A program made the position numbers and the translations under genes. The notes under the pieces were generated by a model that saw nothing but the letters and a program-made list of their open reading frames with translations, did not search any database and was not told the origin of the DNA. Of a stretch of 59,247 nt of DNA, positions 1 to 8,422 are shown one piece after another. The stretch's first letter is position 1. Each line of letters opens with the position of its first letter. The DNA is from Methylobacterium dankookense (GTDB lineage Bacteria > Pseudomonadota > Alphaproteobacteria > Rhizobiales > Beijerinckiaceae), in contig NZ_CABFVH010000034.1 in the NCBI RefSeq assembly GCF_902141855.1, positions 1 through 59,247 on the forward strand. Direction: 5' to 3'.

Positions 1-8
1 GCCACCCC

Positions 9-64
9 GCGGGAGAGCCCGCCTGCTACAGCGCTGTGAAGGGCGCGCAGGCGGGCTCTCCCGC
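9..64 (-). terminator. Long hairpin downstream of the queC-like gene, possible terminator
   Basis: Bases 9-26 and 47-64 are a perfect 18-bp inverted repeat around a 20-nt loop. The hairpin lies 40 bp beyond the stop codon of the queC-like gene on the minus strand, where an operon terminator would be expected. Any T-tract would lie outside the window, so intrinsic termination cannot be confirmed. Confidence 0.5.
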
Positions 65-103
65 TACCAGCGAGCTACACCACCATCAGGGACACGACCT
101 GCC

Positions 104-736
104 TCAACCTCCCGTCGCCGCGGACGCCTGGGCCGGGGTGTCGGCGCGGGCCCGGCCGCCATCGATGCGCGCCAGCGTTTCCTGGTGCTTCTCGCAGCCA
201 CGGCACCGACCGCAAGCGTATTCCATGACATGGCAGGAGAAGGTGGCGCCCAGGAGTGAACGGGGGATCCCCGACCGCCTGACAAGCTCCAGGGCCGAGA
301 GGTGGCGCGCCGGGGCCATGACCCGGACGCCTCCCTCCTGAAGGTGCATCAGCCGGTCGACGGTCCGCAGGAAAGGGGCGCGACCGTCGGCATGGACGTC
401 CGTCCGGATCGCCCCGAGCAGGATCTCGGTCAGTCCCTCGGCCACGAACCGCATGCCGGCGAGCGTCACCAGCATCTGGTTGCGGTAAGGCCACCACTCG
501 GGCGCGCGCGCCAGATCCGAGGCCGCACGTCCCGCGAGTGGGCCGAGTCCAAGGGCCGACAGGTCGACCCGCGCGACCTCGTGGCGAAGCCCCAGCTCGC
601 GCGCGACCGAGGCCGCCGCGGCGATCTCGCCCTCGGCCGGCCTCTGTCCGTAATCGACCGTGAGGCAGACGTCCGGCCTCTGCCAGGCGGCGATGGCCGC
701 CGAGTCGAGCCCCCCCGAGAGCAGGAGCGCCCTCAT
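104..736 (-). CDS. QueC-like 7-cyano-7-deazaguanine synthase family protein
   Basis: This 210-aa protein belongs to the QueC/PP-loop ATP pyrophosphatase family. The PP-loop SGGLDS is at residues 7-12, and a C-terminal zinc site is formed by C168, C175, C178 and C181. Housekeeping QueC converts carboxy-deazaguanine to preQ0 with ATP and ammonia. No queD, queE or queF is nearby, and the gene is last in an operon with a glycosylase and a deoxyribosyltransferase, so a specialised role such as defence or base/protein modification is more likely than queuosine supply. The ATG overlaps the stop codon of the preceding gene (ATGA), which implies translational coupling. Family assignment is firm; the biological role is inferred. 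Confidence 0.85.
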   Translation of the reverse strand: MRALLLSGGLDSAAIAAWQRPDVCLTVDYGQRPAEGEIAAAASVARELGLRHEVARVDLSALGLGPLAGRAASDLARAPEWWPYRNQMLVTLAGMRFVAEGLTEILLGAIRTDVHADGRAPFLRTVDRLMHLQEGGVRVMAPARHLSALELVRRSGIPRSLLGATFSCHVMEYACGRCRGCEKHQETLARIDGGRARADTPAQASAATGG

Positions 737-1920
737 TCCATGGCAGCCCAGGCCGCCTGGTAGAGCGCGGATGTCAGGTCGCGAGCGACCCGGCAGCCGG
801 TGCCGACGAGCATCGTCAGGTTCGGGTCGTCGAGCCGCTCGGCAAGGACGACGACGGGCTTGCCGCGAGCGCGCGCGTAGCCGACCTCGAACAGGGTGCC
901 CGGATCGGCGCCGTCGAGCAGCGCGAGCAGCGCGGCACAGCGGTCCAGGCCTTCGAGATCGGCGGCCGCGGTTTCCTGGGCCGGACGGCCCGTACCGACC
1001 TCGTGCAGGGGAGAGAACACCGGCGCGCCCAGTGCCTGGAGCCGTTCGAGCGCCTCCTCGACGAGCCAACGTTGCGCGAGGTCGAAGAAGGGTCCTGCCA
1101 GGTAGATCAGGCCGGGACGTCGGCCGGCGGGCAGGGCGGGCTGGGACGCGAGCTCGGCGGCGGGGGGCAGGGGCAGCGCGTGGTAGTCGACGAAGTGTGC
1201 GACGCTGCGCGAGGCCAGGTCCGCGGCGTCGACGGCGCCCAGCCCGCGCTCGCCCCAATGGTGCGCGAAGGCCGCGCTGAACACGTCGCCGGACCCGATC
1301 TTGAACACGCGCTCGGAGCGGTAGGCCGGGATGTCGGCCGGCACGCCTCCGGCCCGGAACACTCGCGCGCCCTCGCACCCGCGCTTGACCACGACGACCT
1401 CGGCGTCGTGCGCGGCGAGCAGCGCGGCGCCCACGTCGTCGCCCGCCGCGCCGGTCGCGGCCTCCGCCTCGCCCTGGTTCAGCACGACGGCGAGGCGCTC
1501 GACCCGGGACCCGTTGGCGCGGAAGGGGCTCGCCGCATGGCCGGTCTGCGGATCGTGGACGGCGCGCCGCGCCGAAACGACGGCGTCGCCTTCCACGAAG
1601 CCGAACCGCAGCACCACGTCGCCGGACACGGTGAGGGCAGGTTGCGCAGCGGGCACGGCCGGTTCGAGCAGCGCGGGCGAGAGGGGATGGAAGTAGGAGA
1701 ACGAGATCCTCTCGTCGATCGGTTGGACGGTCGCGCCCACGCCGAACGCGTGCATCGAGCTTCGGACGTCCGAGACCCACCCCCGGTGGGCATAGGTATG
1801 GAGTTCGGTCCCGGGCGACAGCCGGCCGACCGATGCGGCAGCCCGCCCTCCGGAGCCGAAGAGGCGCCTCCAGCGCGGGACGGTACAGACTTCCAGGTAG
1901 CAGCCGCCGGCGACGATCAA
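733..1920 (-). CDS. PfkB-type kinase fused to nucleoside 2-deoxyribosyltransferase
   Basis: This 395-aa protein joins two domains. Residues 1 to about 250 resemble PfkB/ribokinase sugar or nucleoside kinases, with the catalytic GSGD motif in KIGSGDVFSAAF. Residues 269-395 are a nucleoside 2-deoxyribosyltransferase, with YLAGPFF near 273 and the catalytic-Glu motif DPGTLFEVGYA (E345). Together they could phosphorylate a nucleoside or sugar and exchange or remove its base. The start is a TTG inside the stop of the upstream gene (TTGA overlap); the frame runs further upstream but matches the other gene's coding region there. The stop overlaps the queC-like ATG. The N-terminal lobe of the kinase looks short for the family. 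The substrate is unknown. Confidence 0.85.
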   Translation of the reverse strand: MIVAGGCYLEVCTVPRWRRLFGSGGRAAASVGRLSPGTELHTYAHRGWVSDVRSSMHAFGVGATVQPIDERISFSYFHPLSPALLEPAVPAAQPALTVSGDVVLRFGFVEGDAVVSARRAVHDPQTGHAASPFRANGSRVERLAVVLNQGEAEAATGAAGDDVGAALLAAHDAEVVVVKRGCEGARVFRAGGVPADIPAYRSERVFKIGSGDVFSAAFAHHWGERGLGAVDAADLASRSVAHFVDYHALPLPPAAELASQPALPAGRRPGLIYLAGPFFDLAQRWLVEEALERLQALGAPVFSPLHEVGTGRPAQETAAADLEGLDRCAALLALLDGADPGTLFEVGYARARGKPVVVLAERLDDPNLTMLVGTGCRVARDLTSALYQAAWAAME

Positions 1921-2327
1921 CGCGCCACCCGCTCGACCAGGACGCGACAGCGGGTGCGGTCGACCTCGATGACCCGGGCCTCGTACCGATGCCCGGCCCG
2001 CAGGCAGCCGAGGAGTTGGTCCAAGCCCTCCATGCCCGCGAGCGAGCCGACGATGTCGGCCGCGGGCCGCGTGCGGCACACGGCCGTCTCGAAGGGATCC
2101 TCCCGGTGCAGGGTCACGTCCAGGACGTCCCGCTCGCGGACCGTCGCCACCGCAGGGGTCCGCACGCCCGTCAGGTCGGTGTCGTAGCGCAGGTTGCAAG
2201 GGTCCGCGCCCCCGCCGAGCCCTTCGCCGCCGCCCTGGCCCTCCTGCCCCCGGGGCGACACCGGTGACGGCGTACCTGGCCCCAGACGCGGGCCCCTGCG
2301 TGTGCTGGACTTGCTACCGCCTGACAT
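1917..2327 (-). CDS. Hypothetical protein of the glycosylase/QueC operon
   Basis: This 136-aa protein was not recognised. Residues 1-45 are Gly/Ser/Pro-rich and probably disordered. The rest looks compact and ends in a strand-rich segment (YEARVIEVDRTRCRVLVERV) that could be a small OB- or S1-like fold. The ATG at 2327 is chosen because it lies 53 bp after the glycosylase stop; GTG or CTG starts further in are possible. Its stop is overlapped by the TTG start of the PfkB-NDT fusion. It is fixed within the operon, so it is probably a partner or substrate of the enzymes around it; that is inference. Confidence 0.6.
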   Translation of the reverse strand: MSGGSKSSTRRGPRLGPGTPSPVSPRGQEGQGGGEGLGGGADPCNLRYDTDLTGVRTPAVATVRERDVLDVTLHREDPFETAVCRTRPAADIVGSLAGMEGLDQLLGCLRAGHRYEARVIEVDRTRCRVLVERVAR

Positions 2328-2380
2328 CGCGATCCCTAGACGCAAACCTAGACGATAGTGGCCTCTTTCGCCGGCCGCCG

Positions 2381-3115
2381 TCAAACGGGACCCCGGCCGA
2401 TATTCCTCATCGCCCGCCACATCACCGCGTCGAGCAGGGACGGCCTGGCGCCGAGCGCCCCGCAGAACTCCAGGAAGCGCCGCTCCAGCGCCTCGTAGTC
2501 GCGCGGTACCCGCATCGAGCGGTCGAAGAGGCCGATCAGGAGACCGGCCCGGATGATGTGAATATCCAGGATCGCGACTTCGTCGCTGCCCAGCCAGTTG
2601 CGGGTGATCCAGGATGCGGTCTTCGGCCCGATGCCCGGGATCCGCATGAGGTGGCGGCGGAACGCCAGGGCGTCGTCGGTCGGGGGCGGCTCATCCTCGA
2701 TCATCCCCAACGCGACCGCGAGCCGTCGGGCCCGCTGGTGCGGGAAGCGGTAGCGGACCGGGCGGCCGCCGAGCAGGACCGGCTGCAGCAGCAGAGCTTC
2801 GATATCCGCCTCGGCCGGGCGGCGTCCCGGCACGAACACGCCGGCCTCCACCAACCGGTCGTGAACGGCATGGTTGACCTCAGCCGTGATGCCGTAGCCG
2901 CCGAGCAGGCAGAACCCGACCTCCTCCTGCAGGGAGCCGTCGCGGTTGACGAACCCGTCGGACTGCTCGCTGGCGCGGCTGACCATGTCCGCCCAGAACG
3001 CGGCACTCGGCACCCACTCGGGCCGACCCCAGCGGACCCCGGGCACGACCTCGGCATCCGGATCGGGCAGCGTACGCCGTGCAGCCTTCGGGCGGCCTTC
3101 CGCTTCGAGCAGCAT
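2381..3115 (-). CDS. HhH-GPD (OGG-like) DNA glycosylase/lyase
   Basis: This 244-aa protein carries the helix-hairpin-helix GIGPKTASWITRN at residues 161-173, followed by LDIHI at 183-187. In OGG1-type bifunctional glycosylases these hold the catalytic lysine (here K165) and aspartate (here D184). It should excise a damaged or modified base and possibly nick the strand. It is first in a minus-strand operon with the unknown protein, PfkB-NDT and the QueC-like gene, and diverges from the HTH gene at 3167. The promoter region contains one arm of a 19-bp inverted repeat. Whether it acts on 8-oxoguanine, a deazaguanine or phage DNA is not visible in the sequence. Confidence 0.8.
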   Translation of the reverse strand: MLLEAEGRPKAARRTLPDPDAEVVPGVRWGRPEWVPSAAFWADMVSRASEQSDGFVNRDGSLQEEVGFCLLGGYGITAEVNHAVHDRLVEAGVFVPGRRPAEADIEALLLQPVLLGGRPVRYRFPHQRARRLAVALGMIEDEPPPTDDALAFRRHLMRIPGIGPKTASWITRNWLGSDEVAILDIHIIRAGLLIGLFDRSMRVPRDYEALERRFLEFCGALGARPSLLDAVMWRAMRNIGRGPV

Positions 3116-3143
3116 AGTCGCGATTCCCCTTGACGCCGTCCCC

Positions 3144-3162
3144 GGATATTCATTTTCATTCA
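3144..3162. promoter_or_regulatory. Left arm of 19-bp inverted repeat, putative operator
   Basis: The 19-mer GGATATTCATTTTCATTCA lies just upstream of the HTH start codon and 29 bp from the glycosylase start. Its exact reverse complement occurs at 3483-3501. The AT-rich core stands out from the very GC-rich surroundings. Position between two divergent genes suggests an operator bound by the HTH protein. Confidence 0.6.
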
Positions 3163-3166
3163 AACC

Positions 3167-3514
3167 ATGAGAGGACGCAAGGCAGGATCCGGCGACGGAG
3201 AGCGCGCCGCCATCGCGGCGGCGCTGGAACGAGCCCGCCGAGAGGACGGCCTGAGCCAGGACGCGCTCGCCCGCACGCTGGGCTCCAGCCAAGCCAACAT
3301 TTCAAAACTCTTGCGCGGTCGACATACCCCCCGCCCGGAGCTGGAGGCAGCGATACGATCCTACCTCGGCGGCCGGCATAAGGGCGCCGCCCTCCCGTCG
3401 GAGGCATGGACGCGGCGCCTTCTCGCGGCCTGCGAACGCTCGCAGGCCTTCCGCGACGTCGTCGACGCGGCGCTGTCGCTTGTGAATGAAAATGAATATC
3501 CTGACCGAACATGA
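3167..3514 (+). CDS. Small helix-turn-helix (Cro/CI-like) regulator
   Basis: This 115-aa protein has a helix-turn-helix at roughly residues 28-55 (LSQDALARTLGSSQANISKL), typical of Xre/Cro-type repressors. It diverges from the glycosylase operon and probably controls it. The gene is bracketed by two exact inverted copies of a 19-bp sequence. The upstream copy ends 4 bp before the ATG and the downstream copy lies inside the last codons (NENEYP). Autorepression by binding or looping between the arms is a reasonable inference. Confidence 0.75.
   Translation: MRGRKAGSGDGERAAIAAALERARREDGLSQDALARTLGSSQANISKLLRGRHTPRPELEAAIRSYLGGRHKGAALPSEAWTRRLLAACERSQAFRDVVDAALSLVNENEYPDRT
3483..3501. promoter_or_regulatory. 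Right arm of 19-bp inverted repeat, within HTH gene 3' end
   Basis: The sequence TGAATGAAAATGAATATCC is the exact reverse complement of 3144-3162. It sits in the 3' end of the HTH coding region, 320 bp from the first arm. It may be a second operator allowing DNA looping, or a mark of how the cassette moved. Confidence 0.55.
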
Positions 3515-4127
3515 CGGCGACCCGGGGGCCTCCGGCGTTCACGACCGACGACGCTCCCGGGTCGTCCGTCGCGGTCGACGGCCGGGTGCGGGCCGCAGCG
3601 CCCGGTCCGCATTCCGGCGGTGAGCACCGACGTGTCAGCCGCCGGAGCGGCTCCGACCACGCGGCAGGATGCACCTGAGCCGCCTCGGGAAAGCGGCACC
3701 GGCCCGGCTGCTGAACCGGCTCGGGGGCAGGGGAGGGACGCCGCCATGCCGCCGGCGCAGGCCCCGTTTCGGCGTCGGTCCCTGGCCCGCACCGGCCGAC
3801 CACGTCCGCACGGACGGCCGCCTGCCGGGCTCGGCCGCCGTCCTGCCGGCGACGGAAGAGCCCCGGCCACGAAGATGTGCGGGCATGTTCATCCCCGTCT
3901 CGTTTCCGCCAGGTTCCCGCGTTCGACGTCCGCCGCCAGCGCCCTGCGGCTCCGGCCGTGGCGTGCGGGCCGGCCACGCGCGCTGCCTACGCGACGTGCC
4001 TCACGCGGCAGCCGCACGCCAGCCCCGCGACGGAAGGCGGCAAAGGGACCGGATCTCTTTCGAGGCATGGAGGACGACGCATCCGCGCGCCGCCGGAAGG
4101 GCGAAACCCGCCTTCGCGAGATCCCAC
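3515..4127. other. Gene-poor spacer before copA
   Basis: About 610 bases of GC-rich sequence. Open frames on both strands are Arg/Pro/Gly-rich and show no recognisable protein. No gene is supported here. Confidence 0.5.
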
Positions 4128-4160
4128 CCTTGACCTTCCAACGATGGGAAGCCCCATTTC
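4128..4160 (+). promoter_or_regulatory. CueR-type copper promoter of copA
   Basis: TTGACC (4130-4135) is followed by the dyad CTTCC-N7-GGAAG (4135-4151). This matches the layout of the E. coli copA promoter, where CueR binds between widely spaced -35 and -10 boxes. The -10 hexamer at about 4155-4160 is poor. The site is about 40 bp upstream of copA. Its 32-bp core is repeated exactly at 24351-24382. Confidence 0.75.
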
Positions 4161-4198
4161 CAGCGGCGTCCGGTTCATGACACCTGAGGAGTTGGCCG

Positions 4199-6730
4199 AT
4201 GGAGGCTCAGTCCAGGCCGAGGAAGACCGCGGGAACGACAATCAGCCTGCCTGTCGAGGGGATGAGCTGCGCGTCCTGCGTCGGCCGTGTCGAGCGGGCC
4301 CTAGGCAAGGTCGAGGGCGTCGAGGCCGTCAGCGTCAACCTGGCTACGGAACGCGCAGATATCCGGACCAGTGGTTCGCTCGATCCCGAGCGATTGGCGC
4401 AGGCCGTCGAGGCTGCCGGCTATTCCGTGCCTGCACAAGCCGTCGAGCTCTGCATCGAGGGCATGACCTGCGCATCGTGCGTCGGACGCGTCGAGCGCGC
4501 GCTCAAGGCGGTGCCGGGTGTCGCCGAGGCGATGGTGAACCTCGCGACCGAGCGGGCGAGCGTGCGCGGCACGGCCAACCTGCACGCACTCGCCGCCGCC
4601 GTCTCCGCCGCCGGCTACACCGCGCGTCCGGTCGGCGGGCCCCCCTCCGCCGACGATGAGGCCGCGCGGCGCAGGGAGACCGAGCGTTCGAACCTCGGGC
4701 GCGATCTCTCCATCGCCGCCGTGCTGACGCTGCCCATCTTCGTCCTGGAGATGGGTTCGCACCTCATCCCCGGCATGCACGCGATGGTCGCGCGGACCAT
4801 CGGCATGCAGCAAAGCTGGTACGTCCAGTTCGCGCTGACGACCTTGGTCCTCGCCGTGCCGGGCATCCGCTTCTACGTGAAGGGCATCCCCGCGCTGGGT
4901 CGCCTCGCGCCGGACATGAACTCGCTCGTGGCGGTGGGCACGCTCGCGGCCTACGCCTACTCAGCCGTCGCGACCTTCGCGCCATCCTTGCTGCCCGCGG
5001 GGACGGTCAACGTCTACTACGAGGCGGCGGCCGTCATCGTCACCTTGATCCTGCTCGGCCGCTTCCTGGAGGCCCGGGCCAAGGGACGCACCTCTGAGGC
5101 GATCACGAGACTGGCCGGCTTGCAGGCGAAGGTCGCCCGGGTCCGGCGCGGCGTCACCTCGGTCGAGATCCCGGTGTCAGACGTCGTGGCCGGCGACATC
5201 GTCGAGGTGCGCCCCGGCGAGCGCATCCCCGTGGACGCCGCCGTGACCGACGGGGAGAGCTACGTCGACGAATCGATGATCACCGGCGAGCCGGTCCCGG
5301 TGGCGAAGACCCGAGGCAGCACGCTGGTGGGCGGGACCGTCAACAGGCAGGGTGCGCTCACCTGTCGCGCGACGGCGGTCGGCGAGGCGACCGTGCTGTC
5401 GCAGATCATCCGCATGGTCGAGGAGGCTCAAGGCTCGAAGCTGCCGATCCAGGCCCTGGTCGACAAGGTGACCATGTGGTTCGTGCCAGCCGTGATGGCG
5501 GCGGCGGCGCTGACTTTCGCCGCTTGGATCGTGCTCGGGCCGTCGCCGGCGCTGACCTTCGCGCTCGTCAATGCGGTGGCCGTTCTCATCGTCGCCTGCC
5601 CCTGCGCCATGGGCCTCGCCACACCCACCTCGATCATGGTCGGCACCGGTCGGGCCGCCGAGCTGGGCATCCTCTTCCGCAAGGGCGAGGCGCTCCAACT
5701 CCTGAGGGATGCCAAGGTCGTCGCGGTCGACAAGACCGGCACGCTGACCGAGGGTCGTCCCGCCCTGACGGATCTGCAGGTGACCGCAGGCTTCGACCGT
5801 GCGTACGTACTGGGGCGGATCGCGGCCGTCGAGGACAGGTCCGAGCACCCGATCGCACGGGCCATCGTAGCGGCGGCGCAGGCCGAGGCCATTCCGCTAC
5901 CCGAGGTCCAGGCCTTCGAAGCCGTCGCCGGACTCGGCGCCAGGGCCGAGGTCGACGGCGAGCGGGTGGAGATCGGCGCCGACCGCTACATGCGTGAGCT
6001 CGGGCTGGACGTCGGGGCCTTCGCCGCGGCCGCGGCGCGGATGGGCGACGAGGGCAAATCCCCGCTCTACGCCGCCATCGGCGGGCGCTTGGCCGCGGTC
6101 ATCGCGGTCGCCGACCCCATGAAGGACACGACCCCAGCCGCGGTCGCCGCGCTGCGCGCCCTCGGGCTCAAGGTCGCGATGATCACGGGCGACAACCGCC
6201 GCACGGCTGAGGCCGTCGCGCGGCGGCTCGGCATCGACGAGGTGGTCGCCGAGGTGCCGCCCGCCGGCAAGGTCGAGGCGGTGCGTAGGCTGAAGGCGGA
6301 GCACGGTAAGCTGGCCTTCATCGGCGATGGCATCAACGACGCGCCCGCACTCGCGGAAGCGGATGTCGGCTTGGCAGTCGGCACCGGCACCGACGTCGCC
6401 ATCGAGGCCGCCGACGTGGTGCTGATGTCGGGCAGCCTGGGCGGGGTCGCGACCGGCATCGCGCTGTCGCGCGCGACCATCGCCAACATCCGGCAGAACC
6501 TGTTCTGGGCATTCGCCTACAATACGGCCCTGGTCCCGGTGGCAGCAGGGGCGCTATACCCCGCCTGGGGCGTCCTGATGTCGCCGGTCCTCGCCGCGGC
6601 CGCGATGGCCCTGTCGAGCGTCTTCGTCCTCGGCAACGCGCTGCGGCTGCGCGGCTTCCGTCCGGAGGAGGCGATACCGCGCGCCGGCCTCCGCCAGGTC
6701 GGCGCGCCGGCGATGGGAGGAACTCCATGA
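4199..6730 (+). CDS. copA: Copper-exporting P1B-1 ATPase CopA
   Basis: This 843-aa inner-membrane pump uses ATP to export Cu(I) from the cytosol. It has two N-terminal HMA domains with metal-binding MSCASC (C24, C27) and MTCASC (C91, C94). These are followed by eight expected membrane segments, the CPC transport motif (C467), the phosphorylated DKTGT (D511) and the hinge motif GDGINDAP. The length is normal. The ATG at 4199 follows a TGAGGAG ribosome-binding site. The stop overlaps the cueR ATG, so pump and regulator form one operon behind the CueR-type promoter. Confidence 0.95.
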   Translation: MEAQSRPRKTAGTTISLPVEGMSCASCVGRVERALGKVEGVEAVSVNLATERADIRTSGSLDPERLAQAVEAAGYSVPAQAVELCIEGMTCASCVGRVERALKAVPGVAEAMVNLATERASVRGTANLHALAAAVSAAGYTARPVGGPPSADDEAARRRETERSNLGRDLSIAAVLTLPIFVLEMGSHLIPGMHAMVARTIGMQQSWYVQFALTTLVLAVPGIRFYVKGIPALGRLAPDMNSLVAVGTLAAYAYSAVATFAPSLLPAGTVNVYYEAAAVIVTLILLGRFLEARAKGRTSEAITRLAGLQAKVARVRRGVTSVEIPVSDVVAGDIVEVRPGERIPVDAAVTDGESYVDESMITGEPVPVAKTRGSTLVGGTVNRQGALTCRATAVGEATVLSQIIRMVEEAQGSKLPIQALVDKVTMWFVPAVMAAAALTFAAWIVLGPSPALTFALVNAVAVLIVACPCAMGLATPTSIMVGTGRAAELGILFRKGEALQLLRDAKVVAVDKTGTLTEGRPALTDLQVTAGFDRAYVLGRIAAVEDRSEHPIARAIVAAAQAEAIPLPEVQAFEAVAGLGARAEVDGERVEIGADRYMRELGLDVGAFAAAAARMGDEGKSPLYAAIGGRLAAVIAVADPMKDTTPAAVAALRALGLKVAMITGDNRRTAEAVARRLGIDEVVAEVPPAGKVEAVRRLKAEHGKLAFIGDGINDAPALAEADVGLAVGTGTDVAIEAADVVLMSGSLGGVATGIALSRATIANIRQNLFWAFAYNTALVPVAAGALYPAWGVLMSPVLAAAAMALSSVFVLGNALRLRGFRPEEAIPRAGLRQVGAPAMGGTP

Positions 6731-7176
6731 ACATCGGTCAGGCAGCCAGGGCCTCCGGCGTCTCGGCCAAGATGATCCGCTACTACGAGCAGACCGGCCT
6801 GATCCCGCCGGCCGGCCGCAGGGATTCTGGCTACCGGGACTACTCGTCCGAGGACGTGCACATGCTGCGCTTCGTCCGGCGGGCCCGGGACCTTGGCTTC
6901 TCCATGGCCGCGATCAACGAGCTCCTCGACCTGTGGCGCGACCGGTCAAGGCGGAGCGCCGACGTCAAGCGGGTCGCGACGGCGCACATGATCGAGCTTC
7001 GCGAGAGGATCGCCCACCTGAGCCAGATGGTCGCCACGCTCCAGACATTGGTTGATTGCTGTTCGGGCGACCACCGGCCGGATTGCCCGATCCTGGCCGA
7101 CCTGGAGGAGCCCGCCGAGGAACACCCCCGGAAGCATCCGTCAGGCGCCCTGCAGCGTCCCAACCCACGGCCTTGA
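6727..7176 (+). CDS. cueR: MerR-family copper regulator CueR
   Basis: This 149-aa protein has the N-terminal MerR winged helix (IGQAARASGVSAKMIRYYEQ), a long dimerisation helix, and a C-terminal metal loop with C111, C112 and C120. The last two match the Cu(I)-binding C112/C120 pair of E. coli CueR. In response to copper it should activate the promoters with the CTTCC-N7-GGAAG dyad, here those of copA and the copper chaperone at 24412. The start overlaps the copA stop (ATGA). The C-terminal tail beyond residue 125 is longer than in E. coli. Confidence 0.93.
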   Translation: MNIGQAARASGVSAKMIRYYEQTGLIPPAGRRDSGYRDYSSEDVHMLRFVRRARDLGFSMAAINELLDLWRDRSRRSADVKRVATAHMIELRERIAHLSQMVATLQTLVDCCSGDHRPDCPILADLEEPAEEHPRKHPSGALQRPNPRP

Positions 7177-7657
7177 TCGAGCTGGACCCGGGAGCGTGCC
7201 GCCCGGCCCGCGCCCCTTCCCCTCGTCGCGGCGCCGCACCCCGTCGACCGGCCATCTCCAAGGGCATTCCGGTCCGGGAAACGCGCCCGCGCCCCGATGG
7301 GACGTGGTCGGCGCGCGCCCTGGCCACACGGCCATGCTCGCACGCAGTCACCATGCGTTGCCGCCCGCCGCGCGCTGCCGTGGGTTGATTGACGCCCGAC
7401 CTCGGCCCGGTGGCCAGGGGTGGTGGCGTCCGCCTCGGCGCAAGGTCGGTTCCGTGGACAAGGCCCGGCAACTCGCGAGGCGCCCCGGCCTCGAAGCCGG
7501 GATCGCGCGGGCCGGACCAGGACGATCCGGGGCACCTCGGCGCCGGCGGCGCACGATGGGCACGGTCGGGGCTCCTAAACCGGTTCGTCCGGTCCCGCCC
7601 GTCCCGGCCGGGTTCCTCTTCACCCGCCACGGTGGCGAGGGCCGCAGGGCCCCATTA
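7177..7657. other. Non-coding stretch between convergent genes
   Basis: About 480 bases between the 3' ends of cueR and the nucleotidyltransferase gene. Open frames are low-complexity and compositionally biased. No gene, clear terminator or repeat was seen. Confidence 0.45.
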
Positions 7658-8422
7658 TCACGGTCGTGCTTGCTCGCTCCGGGCAAGGCCGGTCGGCGCG
7701 CCCGCGTGCCGCGCCGGCGGCCGTGGCCCCGTGCCGGAGGATAGCGGGCGCAGGTCTGCCAGGATGCTGGACAGGCGTGATGCGAGGTTCCTGTCGAGGC
7801 TCCCCGCATGCCCCTTGGCCATCCTGCGGAGATACCTCTCCAGGCCAGGCCCGACGGCCTGCTGATGTTCGAGGATCCGTAACGCGCGGACCACGACCCC
7901 GTGCGGGTTCGGGTTCTCTTCCAGGTTGGTGTCGACGACCGCGTCGCGCAGCCAGGCCGTGAAACGCGGCCCGTGGTGAACCTGGCGGGAGCCGCACAGG
8001 TAAACCACGGCGTCGCAGTCGAAGAAGGTGGTGTGCACCAGGTCGGCCAGATGGGCGGCCTGCACGTGGCCGGACCGGACCGCCCAAGTGGAGGGTAGGG
8101 CCCACACGTCGTACGTGTGGCGGCGCCCGGCGATGCGGTAGCCGCCGAAGCGGTTCCGAACGGCCGCGCCGTCCCGCATCAGCTCCGCCAAGCGCGCCGG
8201 CGGCGCGTGCACGACCAGGTCCACGTCCGACGCGAAGGCCGCAGCCCCGCCCCGGGCGAGGTCCCGAGCCATGCCGCCGAAGATCGCAACCTCGCCCACC
8301 TGCCCGAGATGGCCGATCAGATCCGCGATCTCGGGGCCCCCGCGAGCCTCGTCCGCGAGGAAGGCCTGCATCCGCCGGCACAGCTCCGCGCCGTCGCGGA
8401 CGGGGGAGCCAAGGTCAGCCAT
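7658..8422 (-). CDS. Nucleotidyltransferase-fold protein paired with dGTPase
   Basis: This 254-aa protein shows a minimal polymerase-beta type nucleotidyltransferase core: GGMARDLA at about residues 49-56, then SDVDLVV near residue 65, giving GG...DxD. The rest, including YDVWALPSTW and a helical C-terminus, fits head domains related to poly(A) polymerase or CCA enzymes. Its ATG overlaps the 3' end of the dGTPase gene by 8 bp, so the two are coupled. Substrate is unknown; toxin-like modification or signalling are possible. Confidence 0.7.
   Translation of the reverse strand: MADLGSPVRDGAELCRRMQAFLADEARGGPEIADLIGHLGQVGEVAIFGGMARDLARGGAAAFASDVDLVVHAPPARLAELMRDGAAVRNRFGGYRIAGRRHTYDVWALPSTWAVRSGHVQAAHLADLVHTTFFDCDAVVYLCGSRQVHHGPRFTAWLRDAVVDTNLEENPNPHGVVVRALRILEHQQAVGPGLERYLRRMAKGHAGSLDRNLASRLSSILADLRPLSSGTGPRPPARHAGAPTGLARSEQARP

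Noticed and set aside
7658..8422. The nucleotidyltransferase as a CD-NTase that would complete a type IV CBASS with the QueC-like cassette
   Set aside because: It is 4.5 kb away, coupled to the dGTPase instead, and its motif layout resembles poly(A) polymerase-type heads rather than a clear CD-NTase.
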